From Symsagittifera roscoffensis (taxonomy: Eukaryota > Xenacoelomorpha > Acoela > Convolutidae), in contig NC_087064.1 in assembly GCF_963678635.1 (NCBI RefSeq), forward strand, positions 29,364,189-29,428,188: a stretch of DNA of 64,000 nucleotides. The letters run 5' to 3'. Below, one piece after another: positions 33,340-45,769 of this stretch. The translations under genes were made by a program, and so were the position numbers. The notes under the pieces were generated by a model, which ran no database searches, was not told the origin of the DNA, and saw only the letters and a program-made list of their open reading frames with translations. Numbering within the stretch: the first letter of the stretch is position 1; each line of letters begins with the position of its first letter.

Positions 33340-33768
33340 CAATGAGTTCTTTTTGATTTTTTTTTGTGTTTATTCTTCCGGCTGTTGGTGGAGTATTTGA
33401 TTTGCTGGTTGGTTGCTTTGCTGACATCTGTGTTTTGTACCTAAATAAGGAGAAAAGCGATTATACCTGCGTCGCTTTATAGATACATCTCAACAATCTT
33501 CTGTAGATGGGTTATGTGGTTTGAAATTCTCAAAGTGAGCAGTTCAACCTGTGCTGAGTCTGTAAAAGTTTCCTTTTTGGTGTAACTTCATTATCATGAA
33601 CGGCACTCTCCATTTCTTCAGGAGTTTCTTCATACCCTTCCGTGGGATCACGTTCTGAAAGAACTATATGTAGTCTCCTATTGAGTAGGCTCTGGCCCGC
33701 ACCGCTCTCTTGTCAAGTTTATTCCTTTGTCTTATCTGTGCTTGTTGTGAGTTGACTCTGCCTACGTA
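33340..33768 (-). pseudogene. Ty3/gypsy integrase C-terminal relic
   Basis: Conceptual reading on the - strand from 33768 gives a basic segment (RQRNKLDKRAVRAR), then KLLKKWRVPFMI at about 33595-33635, a mutated GPF/GPY module (G to V), then FYRLSTG and HFENFKPHNPSTEDC, typical of the end of Ty3/gypsy integrases that carry a long tail. At least three in-frame stops. It differs from elements 1, 2 and 3, so it is a fourth gypsy lineage here. Confidence 0.65.
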
Positions 33769-33769
33769 A

Positions 33770-35525
33770 TTAGTCTTACATAGTTTTGATTTATTTGGAA
33801 AACATAATAAGAGGGGTAACACATTTCGTAATTTCTTTTTAAAAAATTCGTCGGCTACTTCGTTGAACTTTTATTTAAATATTTCCAAAACTGAAATACA
33901 CTCTCTCAAAAATGTACGTAAAAATTTATCTTGGCAGCAAAACTGCCTAATGGTTTTCGCAAACAAAAAAGACTTTTCAAAACTTTTCGTGTACATAAAT
34001 TGAACCCCCCTAGTACAGCAGACTTCAGTGATCTTCTTTGTTTTTGAACACCATTTGCCGTACTAACTGCTAACCTGGACCTGTTAAATCATAACAATAT
34101 TTCCGAGAAGCTGAAAAGCAGGTTCCATCCAGGAAACATACCAGTCAAAGGATGAGCTGTAAAAGAGGTTATGAGGACAATTTCGAGTAAAAACAATAAG
34201 GCTGACCCAATAAAATGAGGCAGAGTTTATACACTTAATGTTCCGGCCTAATGTTAATTTTGATTTTCGGTCGAAGTTCCATCAGTCTGTGATCTGGAGA
34301 GACAGTGATTTAACCTAGTTAATGTTAAAAAATGTGTTTATTATCAAGATTAGTCATCTTAGAAAAATTATGAGGTCGCACTATTTAAAGGTTTTGTTTT
34401 TGAAAAATAGTTTAGAAAAATTGAATCGAAAAAAAACGAAAAAAAAAATTGGTAAAAAATAAAGAAACACACAAAACAAAACAAAAATAAAACGAAATGA
34501 AACGGCGAAGTTTGGTGAATGAAAATGGATTATTATCAATTTAAATTGGAGTATAATTCAACTAAATTTTAGGGAAAAAACTCAAAAAATAACTGATTAA
34601 AATCGATTATAATTGAGTTTATTGACTTCAAAAAAGTACCATTATAATCCATTTTAATCGATAATAATCGTTTTGTTTGAAATTTATGGAGACTGTTAAT
34701 AAAAATCAAAGGGCAAGTTAACATCCTCCCTCCCCAATTCGTTAGGGGGGATGTTAACTTGGTTCTGAGTTCGAATTTTCAGCCAATCAGAGAAGATCAT
34801 TTTACATGCAGCGCTAAATAGATTTAAATTAAAACGAACGCTGGGGTGAAGGATCTTAACTTGGTCTATTTGGGGGGAGGATGATAACTTGATCCAACAT
34901 CATTTATAATTGATTTTTGTTCAAGAAACCTCACTGAGGGCTATTCAGGAGAACAAAATAGAATGAGTTCAGTTGATATAGCTATCAAATTGGCATTTCA
35001 ACTATTTTTCAGTGTGGGTGATGAAAAGAAGACTTCTCATATTGGGGCTAAACTATAAAAATTTTAACTTAGGATGGAGGATTTGAACTTCAAAGAAGTT
35101 TTTTTTTAATTCTTAAGAAAGATGAAGTTTTCCAACAAAGCTTAAACAGTTTTAAATACTTTTTCAGATGTTTTTCCCACACGTTATGTAAAGGTTAAAG
35201 TTTTTTACTTAGCATCTAGTAGCATAATAAAAGGAAAAATTTCTCGCATCAATTGAACTTGGATCAATCAGTTTCTAGGCGCCACTTACTCGTTAATAGC
35301 ATGAGCTACATAAGCGCCAATCAGGCCAAGCTGGCACTTTTCAATTTCTGCGAAAATTACAAACCAAAGTTTTAATCAAAATAACTTTTTATAACAATTT
35401 TGCACTCATGGCATCAAAACTATCAAACAATTTAAAAAACGCCGTAAAAACTGGATAAAAAATTGAAGTGTTTCTGAAATTGTCTGAACAAGATTTAATG
35501 TAATGGACTCGTAAAACCGCTGATG
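33770..35525. other. No gene recognised; inverted-repeat segment at 34714-34761
   Basis: 34714-34726 (CAAGTTAACATCC) is perfectly inverted at 34749-34761 around a 22-base loop, and close variants of the arm recur at about 34852 and 34881. 34525-34670 holds more ATTATAAT/TAATCGATTAT words. No coding region seen. Confidence 0.55.
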
Positions 35526-37200
35526 TTGTTGTTCCGATTTTCGAAGGACGTGAGGAATATCTATGCTTAGTGTGTTTTTTTTTCGGTCAATTTCAACTTG
35601 TTAACAAAGCGTTTTTGACGGAATTTTTAAAAACCCTCTGAAAATGTTCTGAGCTCAATCTTAAAAAAATATTTCACGTGTGATTTTTTTTCGTAAAGTT
35701 ACAGGCGTTTGAAAATTAATAATTTGGCCAATATGGGATAATTAAATTGCGAATTTATGCGTAAAAGCAAATTAAGCCGTTACAATTTGAATTGAGGCAC
35801 GCAATTTAATCCTATTGTCACAATACGAGACGCTAAACACACCCTTAGTTTTTTTTTTATAGCGAGAGTGGCAATAAATTGAAAAAAAAAGAAAAAAATT
35901 TTTTCTCATTTATTTTGTCAACTATTCAACGAAAAAAAATTTTCAATTGGCCTTCAATGCAGTCGGAATTTTCAGCGCTTTTACTTGATAAATAAACAAT
36001 CTTGTTTAAACTTCAGATTTGATATTTTGTTTATATTGCTGCTTCGATAAAATTACGATAAATTTTTGCTTAGCAGTTTTTTTTTCGATATAGCTACAAA
36101 AGACAGCAAATTTTAACAGAGGTCAATTAATCTAACCTGCAGAAAAACATACTTTTAGTTGAGCTTTCAAATAAAAAGATCAGATGTGTTGGTTTGTTTA
36201 CTTGGTCAGTCTTGTGCTTCAAAAACAAAAAACGCTTGTTTTTCGTTTCAATTTTTGTTCAACTTATAAACGATTAGTCAACTTGCCGTCAAATACGTTC
36301 CACACTGTTTCGACCAAGCAGATGCTGCTTTTTGTTCCGACATACGTAACGAAAGTAACGGAATTTTTGTGCTCGATTTTTTTTTCTCCAGACAAATTTC
36401 AACTTTTTTACTTGCCATTTTGACGGATTTTTTCAATATCATTCAAAAGGTATTGTTTCACCTGTGATCAATTTTTGTGAAGTTTGTCAATTATTCAAAA
36501 AAAAAAAATTCAGTTGGGCTTCAGTGCAGTCGGATTTTTGCAGGGATTTTCCCTGATAAACAAACAGTCTTGCTTAAACTTCAGATTTGATATTTTGTTT
36601 ATATTACTGCTTCGATAAAAATACGATAAATTTTTGCTTAGCATTTTTTTTTGATAGAGCTACAAAACACAGCAAATTTTAACAGAGGTCATTTAATCTA
36701 GCCTGCAGAAAAACATACTTTTAGTTGAGCTTTCATTAAAAAAAACGATCAGATCTGTTGGTTTATTTACTTGGTCAGTCTTGTGCTTTAAATACAAAAA
36801 ACTATTGTTTTTTTTTTCAAATTTTTTTCAACTTATAAATGATTAGTCAACTTGTCGTCAAATAAGTTCCACACTGTTTCAACCAATCAGATGCTGCTTT
36901 TTGTTCCGACTTACGTAACGAGAGTAACGGAATATTTGTGCTCGAGTTTTTTTTCTCCAGACAAATTTCGACTTTTTTACTAGCCATTTTTGACGGATTT
37001 TTAAAATATCATTCAAAAGGTATTTTTTCACCTGTGATCAATTTGTGTGAAGTTATGGGGATTTAAAAATTAACATTGTGGCCATTTTGGGACAATTAAC
37101 GCGTAAGCGGAGATTTAATCGGACGTAGAAATCGTTCCAAAGTGGTTGAAGGAAGCTTATTTGCCATAATTGTTTTGTTACTATCAGAATGGTCGGTGTT
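35526..37200 (+). repeat. Family A copies within a 570-bp tandem duplication
   Basis: Family A blocks start at about 35530, 36333 and 36902. The spacer, including 'cttcagatttgatattttg' and 'acttggtcagtcttgtgctt', is repeated at an offset of 569-571 bp (for example 36007 and 36577; 36200 and 36771). The middle copy (36333-36575) is internally deleted. Shows how family A copies carried neighbouring DNA into a tandem repeat. Confidence 0.7.
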
Positions 37201-40200
37201 TTTTGCTTTAGTTAACATACAAGGTCTACAAAATTCTAGTAGTATCTTAATTATCTACTATGATTTTGCCTGAATGACTCACTTAATTTCTACGAAGTTT
37301 AAAGATTATTTAAAAATTGCTCTTTAATTTTTTTTGCGATTACAGCACTGCAAATGAAGCCAAAAAATTTTCAGTACAAGCTCCTCTTTTTTGTTTTTGT
37401 TCAAATTGTGGTATTTTAGGAACTGTATTTTGTGATTGATGAAATGAGTAGAGAAGAAGCACAAGTATTCCAAACAAAGTCAATCGTTTAATGACTAATG
37501 GAATGACTACAGATATCAGTTGTGAGCTTTTGGGTGAACTTAATTTTGTTCTCTCTTTCTGCAATGAATTTTTTCTTCGTAAGAATTCCAATTTTTTTAT
37601 TTTGAGATTTTTTACGTCTACGTTTTGCAAAACCTGTTGCTCTTCTTTTAGCAAATATACTAGAAACTCGCTAACGAAGTGAAAAAAATTCGCACAATGG
37701 AGAATGAATTGTTTTTGAAGTCTTCAAATAGATAGAAAATTGAGAGAATGGAATCAGATTGTATGCTCATTGTTTAAAATTTTAGCCATTGTTGGAACTG
37801 AACCACTTCCACTATCTGAGCAATATCTTAGAGAAAATATTATGAATCAGAGGTAATTGACACTAAGGAACAGATGGGCATCTTGATATCACTTTTTGTC
37901 CGTGAGTTTCTGGATCTAAGTTGACTCAATTCTTCGATTTGTCAAGCATCTCTCAAAAACTTGAGAAAAAATATTTGTAATTTGTAATTCTACATCCCCA
38001 GTTTTTTTGATGAATCAAGTTTTGTTTTAAATTTATTGTATTCAGTCCTCTATGCCTTCTAGCTGTTGCTGTTTTACAAACCCCTGGCTTAGAGTTTTTT
38101 CACTTTAACTAGCAAATATCAACGACAAGTTGTTCCTTGATTGGGAAGAATTTCATTAGATTTAAAATCAGTTTTCAAGTCATCTTGTGTTTGTCCATAA
38201 AGAGGTAAAAACCGTCAAAAAATAGAAGTTTGTAAATCAAGTTTGGGTTGAATGGTACCAATGTTTAACCAATGAAAAAAGACGAGAAACTCCAGAATCA
38301 CTTGAAAACTGAGGACATAAAATTTTGTTTTTTGATAAATAAGATTTCATTCGTAGCTCTGGCGAAATTAACAAATAACCGGTTGTACTAGTTAATATAG
38401 CTAATCAAACTGTTTTTTTTTTACACATATACTTACTAGATGGCATTAACTGAGCGAGATCTATTTCAGGTGCGCCAAAACAACTTCCGTCTTAGTCACT
38501 CAAGACGATCTTCAACAAAAAGATGAAATTGGGAAAATGTGGGAATCAAAAACTACAAAATTCAATACCTTTGCAAAAAATTTAAAAATTTTTTAAAATA
38601 TTTTGAATTTTTTCAGTGATTTTTTTCGTTTTTCTAGTCATTTTTCCAGATAATCTGTTTTCCAATTGTTCTGTTCTATTATGAATGTCGATTATGCTTA
38701 TATTTTTTGTTTAGATTTTTTTTATCATACCGCGCACCCTGTTTTTTGTTACACCACGAAAAAAACTCTGTGCAATAAAAATTTTTGTGTTTTTTACGAC
38801 TATGGTCGGAACATTCTGTGCTGCTTGCACACTTACCGACTATTTTTGTTTATATAAAGCGGCTGTTTTTATTAAAAATTGGATGACGTTTGATAGAATT
38901 ACAAATTTTCAACGGTTCATAATTATGCAGTTTTTCATGTGTATAACACATCTTTGTATCTCATTTAAAATTGTCAATTATCCGTCCTCTTTAAAGAAAA
39001 AAGTATTCCGGTTAAAAATATATTTTTTTTCTTATCAAGCATTCTTTTTTGGCTAGCCGAGAAATCAAAACACCTTGCTGGATAACTGGTTCAATGAAAG
39101 ACTTGTAAATCAGAACTAGAGTGTTATGGTCAAAATAACTTTGTAGTGAAGTGTGAATGTATGAAAAAGGTGAATGTAAGAAAACAGTAGTTAGAACAAA
39201 TTAAATTATGATATTAACCGAGTTAATGAATTAGTCTGAAATTAGTCTGAACATTGGACAGAGCCATTTCCTATCGATGTAGCTTTGGCAAATACTTTTA
39301 CAGAGATGAATTAAAAAAATAAACTATATAAGCTATTGTAATTAGTCTACACACTTGATGTGATTGAAAAAAATTTCAAATGGTTGAAAAAAGTGTGGTT
39401 GAAGAAATAAACTAATGTAATTAGTCTACACAGTTGATGTGATTGAAAAAATTCAAATAGTTGAAGAAAGTGTGGTTGAAAAATTATCAAATGGTTGAAA
39501 AAGATGTGGTTGAAAAAAGTTCAAAAATTTCAAAGCTCAACTTATTTAGCTGGGCAAAGAACGTTCCCTTTGGCGATTACTCAGATGTGAATAGTAAACA
39601 TTACCAAATCATCATCTCAGCCAGGAAAGGAATTTGTCATCTGTCATAAAGATTGTGGCTACAGTTTCAATTTGATTTTGGCAATCAATTGATTCCTGAT
39701 TTCAGTATCAGAGAACCTGTTGAAAGATAACCGACGGGATACGAAATGTTGCAACCAAGAAAAAAATAACGCCGTAGCCTTGCGACCGGGTTGAACAAAT
39801 TTAGCCATTTCTAGACTTTAGCGTCCATAATGATGCGTCGCGACTTTTGCGACCAAGCTGGAGAAACTTTCGCGACTCAATTTAGCGTTCAGAAATTTGC
39901 GGCTTTTTGTTCCAAAATTTTGCGAGCTATGTTTAGATTTTCGCAGCACTATTCTCAGATTTTTTCGAGTATCCACATTTTGGTGACCTTCTGTTTGGGA
40001 TATCGCGACCAAATTATGGTATGTCCAGACTTTCGCGACCTATAGCGCGATTTTCTCGTCTTAAAAGTAAATTTTTGTTTTTAATAATCAATCTTCAGTC
40101 AGGACAATTAGGCCAAAAGAGAGAATGGTTAGTACTCATAGTTCAAAGTCATAGAACAGAGTCGGTGGAGGCTGGATGAACAACTCCCAGCTTAGTAGCT

Positions 40201-40554
40201 CTGTGTCTCAATTAGCGGGGTTGCTGAGACAATTGAGTCGGGCTGACGCTAGCTGGGACTGCGCGTGATTCTATTTCGAGTAACCTAAAATAATTTATAA
40301 TTGACAAGTTAGTTGAAATAGGTATAACCAAGGTGAAATACCGGGTTGGATTAGTTGTTTGAGCAAAGTGCATTGCTCGAGTTTTTAGAGTTTGGGATTC
40401 AAGCCATGTAAGTATCGACGAGAGAGTGTCACGACGCAGCGAGCGAAAGAGCGAATTTAATTGCGTAGCAGTTTAACCTATCGAGTGGTTAAGCGGAGAA
40501 AGCATGGGGCCTTATTGTAACACTTTTTGGATAGTGGAAAATATTGAGCCCTAG
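37201..40554. other. No gene recognised; short local repeats
   Basis: 39340-39500 has three to four copies of a 'gatgtgattgaaaaa...ttcaaatggttgaaaaa.gtgtggttgaa' unit. 39770-40060 is rich in 'gcgac' and 'tttcgcgac' words. The - strand ORF 37340-37654 has a Lys-rich N-terminus and one hydrophobic helix but no recognised family. Confidence 0.45.
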
Positions 40555-40607
40555 AATCCACCGCTAGCTACAGTACGATATAAAGGGGAGAGTACCTGCG
40601 GTGGATT
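40555..40607. repeat. 10-bp inverted repeat upstream of the second lipocalin
   Basis: AATCCACCGC (40555-40564) is inverted as GCGGTGGATT (40598-40607), with GATATAAAGGGG between them. It lies in a GC-richer tract (40130-40620) unlike its surroundings and may be the remains of a small mobile element. Confidence 0.45.
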
Positions 40608-40734
40608 TGACTCTGAATAGGTTTTTACCCAGAGGAGAATTTACCGGAAGCTTACAGAAACTAACTGAAACTCGAACTTTCAAATGTTAAATGAAAACTA
40701 GTAATATTTACCAATGATGTGTCTAATTATTGCC

Positions 40735-40742
40735 TATAAATA
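40735..40742 (+). promoter_or_regulatory. TATA box of the second lipocalin gene
   Basis: TATAAATA 52 bp before the ATG at 40794. Position and sequence fit a core promoter with a short 5' leader. Confidence 0.5.
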
Positions 40743-40793
40743 TCATTAGCTATGCTCACAAACAAGTGAACTACAATCTTGAATAAAGTTCAA

Positions 40794-41518
40794 ATGGCCG
40801 TTCGTCTAATTTTACTTCTTCTTTTAATAGTAAAACTTGGACTGTCCCGCTGGTCTTTCGGGTCATGTCCAAAAGTTAAACCTGTCGATATAGTTGGCCT
40901 GCTGGAGATTCAAGGTCTGTGGTTCGAATCTGCTAAGTTCTATTCTGGGTATGAGAACCCACTCAAGCAGTGTACATACATGTATTTAGCCCCACCTTAT
41001 GTCGAGTCAGGTAGGAAAGTTTTTTAATAGATTTCAAGACCAAGAATTTGAGGCAGTGAATTTAAAAGGTCGCCCCCTTTGGTGCTGTTTTAGGAACAAC
41101 ATCCATTTTTGGCCGACAAGTCATAGACTTTGTTCTAAAGGCGCCCTCTAGAAGTTTTAGCAAGTTAGGGTCTTCATCGCGTTTGAGCTAAAGTCGAAAA
41201 ATCAATTTTTGGGAAGCCTAAAAGCCTAAAAAAGGTCTACGAATTTTTCATTTGTAGTCCTGATTTCAAGCCCTGATTTAGGTTTGCCTCATATGAATAT
41301 GCTGAAAAAAAGTAGAGACTTTGGCTTTCGGGAAGCATTTCATCTTCACGGAGTCATAACTCAGAGAACACCTCCTATCGCTGATTTCGCCATTGAAAAG
41401 AGATACTTCTACCAGATTTTTCCCAAAACATTTCACGGCAAGCTCATTGCTTTGAGGTCATACGAGTACATGGTGTTATACGACTGCCAACAGGAAACTC
41501 ACACATATTCGAAATCGA
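40794..41518 (+). pseudogene. Second lipocalin gene, C-terminus not found
   Basis: Exon 1 (40794-41010) begins at the ATG followed by a strong signal peptide (MAVRLILLLLLIVKLGLS), with GSCPKV, the G-x-W motif in IQGLWFESAKFY and a second Cys in KQCTYMYL. The intron 41011-41281 (271 bp) is GT...AG, phase 1, the same position and phase as in the gene at 28.4 kb. Exon 2 (41282 to about 41518) aligns almost without gaps to the middle of that gene and holds YEYMVLYDCQ, matching its YAVFYGC. The last barrel strand, helix and final Cys are missing; family A-like repeat sequence begins at about 41700. A further exon (an ORF at 42207-42434 with CAG at its start) does not look like a lipocalin end. Truncated gene or unrecognised 3' exon. 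Confidence 0.7.
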
Positions 41519-41689
41519 GTTTTTTAATAGTTTTTTACTTCTAGATTACATTTTTAATGGAAAAATGTTTTTTTTTCAATGCTGAGTATGGGCATCTAAT
41601 TTTTGGCAAAGTCTTTTTAAAAAAACGTTTTCTCTCATAATACAAAACGTCGTCAAAACATCAACTTGACTTTCAACTTTTCGAAAAGC

Positions 41690-42060
41690 CTACTCATTAT
41701 AACATTTACAACAAGACTGCTCGTATCAGGGCAAAACGTTGAATGTTCCGACTGTCACTTCTGGAACATTTTTTGGTTTGAAAATGAAAATGAAAACTAG
41801 TTATTTCTTAGTTAAAACTTTTTTATCCGACGTTCAAACGAAACATAAGTGTTCCCACTTTTGAAAAAAAAAACAGAATGTTTATCCTTGTGATAGTTTT
41901 TTATTCAGTCATCTTTAGAGTCTTACAAAACCCCAAAAACTTTGAAAAAAATCACAAGTGAATAGTTTTTTTAATTTTAAGTTTAGGGCTTCAACATATT
42001 TGATACCGAATATAAAAAGTTACGTTGCTCGTTAGAAAATTACGAAATAAGAAATCGAAA
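41690..42060. repeat. Fragments of family A in both orientations
   Basis: 41711-41760 is the reverse complement of the family A end (CAAGACTGCTCGTATCAGGG..., 'gttccgactgtc'), and 41845-41935 resembles the other end in + orientation. They lie where the 3' part of the second lipocalin would be expected. Confidence 0.55.
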
Positions 42061-43440
42061 TTCGTCTTGAGAAAAAAATAAAGACCTAACATACTGACAT
42101 TTTTTTCGAACGAAAACCACTTTTTTTGTGAAATTTATCCATAATTTTATCTAGGTTTTTGCAATTATTCAATTTTATACCGAAATAAAATTATTGTACA
42201 AACTGCTTGAATATGGCCGCAGGGAACTATAATCAACGAGGAGATGTGGATATTCACCCGGATGCGCGGCATCAGTTCACATGGATTGCATCTGATCTAC
42301 CAGGAACTAACTGCTATTGGCATCGATATGAGGGGAATAAGGCCCATAAATCACATGAACTGTCCTTACGACGACGAGATAGGGTTTTAGAAACGAATAG
42401 TCTCAAAGTTTATAAATTTAAACTCAAAGTTTAAATGCTATTAAAACATCGATAGTTTTTGAGACCAAGAGAGAAAATGAGGTAAGAGAAAAAAGAAGCC
42501 TGTGGTGAATTGAGGCTCGTGGCTTAGCGGTGAATTCAATCATTCTAAACAAAACGAACAAAACAATTAAAATAAAAAATTGTTTTCTTCTCACAGATTA
42601 TTCAAAAGCGGTCAGTTTACATAATTATGATATGCAGGGAGGGACATCAGAAAGCCCGATAAGCCTAGCCACGTGATGCCTTCATAAAGTACTATTTCTA
42701 AGAATTACTAAGAAGTTTCAACTGTAGGGTAGTATTCGTTTTCCAAACCATAAAACCCCAATTTTTAAGAAAAAGAAAAAGACCGATAATTTCTTTATAA
42801 TTTGTGATAAATCTCAAAAAAGTGAAAAAAGTTTTTAATTGACTGTTTCAGCAAATTTTGCCAAACATAGTCTCTACTCCATATACCTATTCCCTTGGGA
42901 CTTTTATTAGTAAAATTATTCTTGGATTAATTTTTTCACCCATTTTTGTTTCAATATCTGAGTCTCTGAGTCCAAAATTGAAATTTTTTAGGATTTCACT
43001 TTTCAAACCTTTACATAAAAGTTTAAATAAAGTTTTGAATAGCAACTGTTTGTGCAATTCTTTCAATAACCATATCATGCAGGTTTCTTCAAAAATGTTA
43101 CATACTGATATCTCCGTTTTTTTAACAATATTCCCAGACTTTTGTTTTGTGTTACAGACTGATATCTCTGTTTTCTTAAGAATATTAAAAGAAAAATATT
43201 CTCGGAAACAGAAATATCAGTCTGTAAAATTTTCAAAAAAATCTACATGATATGGTCAGTGAAAGAATTTCACATATACTTGCTACTCAAAACTTTAGTT
43301 AAACTTTCACGTATAGATTTGAAAACTGAATGCCTTAAAAAGATTTAATTTCAAATATTTTTAGTGATGTTTTATTCGCACTGCCGCACACTATAAACCC
43401 AGTTTGCATTTTTGGCTGAGTGTGACTGAAATATGATTTA
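42061..43440. other. No gene recognised
   Basis: 42207-42434 is a + strand ORF preceded by a CAG, with HRYEG and several His/Arg residues, not assigned. 43090-43225 repeats 'gactgatatctc.gttttttt' and, inverted, 'agaaatatcagtctgtaa', an inverted repeat pair. Confidence 0.4.
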
Positions 43441-45198
43441 GTTATTTAAGCTGTTGTTAGTAAGTCACGTAATCGGTAGAGCAACCCATGTAAACTAATG
43501 TTTTTTTTACGAGAAAATCGATAAAATTGCTTCCATGTGAACGCCGAAACATTTATTATAGAGTCTTTTTTAACATCCTTGGTTCCTATTTTTATAATGA
43601 TTACTACTTTGATTGTTTTTCTTTGAAATTTTGTCAAAAATCTATGTTTGAGTCATCTTATTGATTTACAGCCAATTTCCTGTTTTTGATAAATCTTCTT
43701 TGAATGGGTGTAAATTAAATTCTTTCTACTTCACTGCTGTATCGTCAGAATATAAATATGTGTTCCCTGGATTTTTTATTGTTGGTAAATCATTTATCAG
43801 TAAAAATAACAGTAGAGGCCCGAGGACTAACCCCTCTGGAACATCGCAGTGAATAGTTTTTGAGTTTAGTTTTTTGGGCCTGTTTTGACTACTTGTGATC
43901 TATTACTTTGATATGATTTCACAAATGACTGAATGGTATATCGTACTCCGCAGTTCTTAGCAATTTTTACAATTGTATCAAGTGAATACGTATCAAAGAT
44001 TTTTTAGACCTATCAAAAAAGCATATGTTACAATCGGGTTCTACTCGTAATCAGTTCGGATGTCATTCATGAATTTCACCAAAGCGTCCGTTGTTGGTAA
44101 TTTTGGTCTGAACGCCAATTGGTTTTAAACCAAAACACCATGTTTATCTAAGAAATCGTTAATGCGAATGTTAAGTAGCTTTTCAAAAAATTTGCTAAAA
44201 ACTGGCAAATGCGATATTGGCCTATAGTTTCTGGATCTTTCTTTGTTCCCTTTTTAGGAATTGGTAAGTTTTTGGCCAACTTACGACAATCTGGAAAAAC
44301 ATTTCGTCCAAACTTTTTTGTTAGTTTACTCAGATAGTTAATTTTTGCCATTTTTATCTCTCATATGACAAAATTGTTGAACCCAAAAAAATAACAACTT
44401 TATTTTGAATGAAAATTACACAAAACCGAGAAAGTTTAATGTTCGTTTATTTCAGAAGACAAAATATAAGAGGATGTTGATTCTGATGAAAATTTGAGAT
44501 GACTTACTTGTCTTAGCCAACAGATGTCCTATACTAGCATAAAAATGAATAAATTTTCTATTTCCTCTTCGCTAAGGTTAACAGTTTTTTTTTCAATTTA
44601 TTTTCTTGACTATCAATTTTTAGAATGCATTTATTGTTTTTGCAAACTTTGACATGCGACTGTCACTTCCTGACCTCTTTGTTATTTGGGAACTTTTAGT
44701 TATCCGCTGGATTTATGATTTCCCTATCCTATGAGTTTTCTGTTTTTGTTTATCCTTAGTTTTAGTTGAAACGGATTGGTTCATTTCTGATGTGAATGTT
44801 TGATGAAAAATTGGAAAAACTTATTCGAATCTAGGTTTGTAATTTCTTCGCCGTGCTTTTGTGTTTCATGTAGAAAATTTAAAATCCTTTTTCGCAAAGG
44901 TTTTTTTTAACGTTTTCTCGTATGTTTTTTCTTGAGAAAAGTCATCAGAGGACTCTTTCAAGTACGTAATTACTGATAAACAGTCTGTAATTAATGCATC
45001 CAACACCTTAGCAACCGTGGCAAACTTTGAGTACATCAAATCGATGCAAAATTTGGAATTAACTTTCTGACAAGTTGATAAATAATGGTTTGGACATTTT
45101 AGAAAATTAGAAAAATTTAGAAAATTATCGCCAGAAGTTTTTAATTTGAGTTTTGAAACGGTCAAGAATGAAGTCTCAGCATAGAACCTGTTTGTCAT
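43441..45198 (-). mobile_element. Decayed non-LTR (LINE) retrotransposon: endonuclease end and RT
   Basis: Read on the - strand. 45198-44866 contains FCIDLMYSKF and ALITDCLSVITYL, resembling the C-terminal part of an AP-type endonuclease where S-D-H-x-P-V is expected. 44351-44148 gives FPDCRKLAKNLPIPKKGTKKDP, the start of the RT. Further down come FRPKLPTTDALVKFMND (about 44080-44130), a YAFLIGLKK...FDT block (about 43990-44035), VPEGLVLGPLLLF (about 43801-43835) and the catalytic YSDD at 43741-43752. Many stops and frameshifts. Clade not assigned; the motif set fits CR1/L2/Jockey-type LINEs. Confidence 0.8.
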
Positions 45199-45769
45199 TG
45201 GGTCCTAAATCAAAACTATCCAAGTAGTCTTCCAAACTTTTCAATGAACCAATCAGTTTCAAGCCAAAGCTCAAATCCGCTACCGTTGAAAATATTTTTT
45301 TGTTTGAAAGTCAAAATTTGATACTGTTCTGAAATATAAACCACTAGTGGTTTGTCCTTTTGCACAAAATAGCCTCTTCCTATCTCTTCTATACTTTTTC
45401 ACTTGTTGGTATTTCGGTAAGGTGACGCCTTATTTGTTTGAATCCGTTTTCGAGCATGTTTCCGGTAGTGCAAACTCATTGAAGTGTACACACCTAAAGT
45501 TGAAGCTGGTCAATTTTTTCTTCAATGATCCAATGTTTTTCAAAACAAAAAACACCCATCCATTTTAGAAAGAACACGCGCCTGTGACCATATACGATGA
45601 ATTAATTCAGCCCAATGTTTTTGTGAAAATTAAAAATTTTTATCGAAAGAGGCTTATCATCCTCAACTTGTTTCGAATTAACCTTTCGAATGAACCGATT
45701 TTTTTTTTCAAATATTGTTTTTTTTTGCTCAAGTTTGACTATGATTCTTCAGTTTGTTTCAAGTTTGTT
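45199..45769. other. No gene recognised
   Basis: AT-rich; short frames at 45347-45568 and 45584-45775 lack any domain. Confidence 0.45.

Noticed and set aside
42207-42434. Third exon of the 40.8-kb lipocalin
   Set aside because: The peptide does not resemble the lipocalin C-terminus (no final Cys motif, no S-R-x-P region), and the AGNY word near its start would duplicate a region already covered by exon 2.
42510-42560. Possible tRNA-Ser/Leu-like A box (TGGCTTAGCGGTGAATTC)
   Set aside because: No B box within 60 bases and no cloverleaf.
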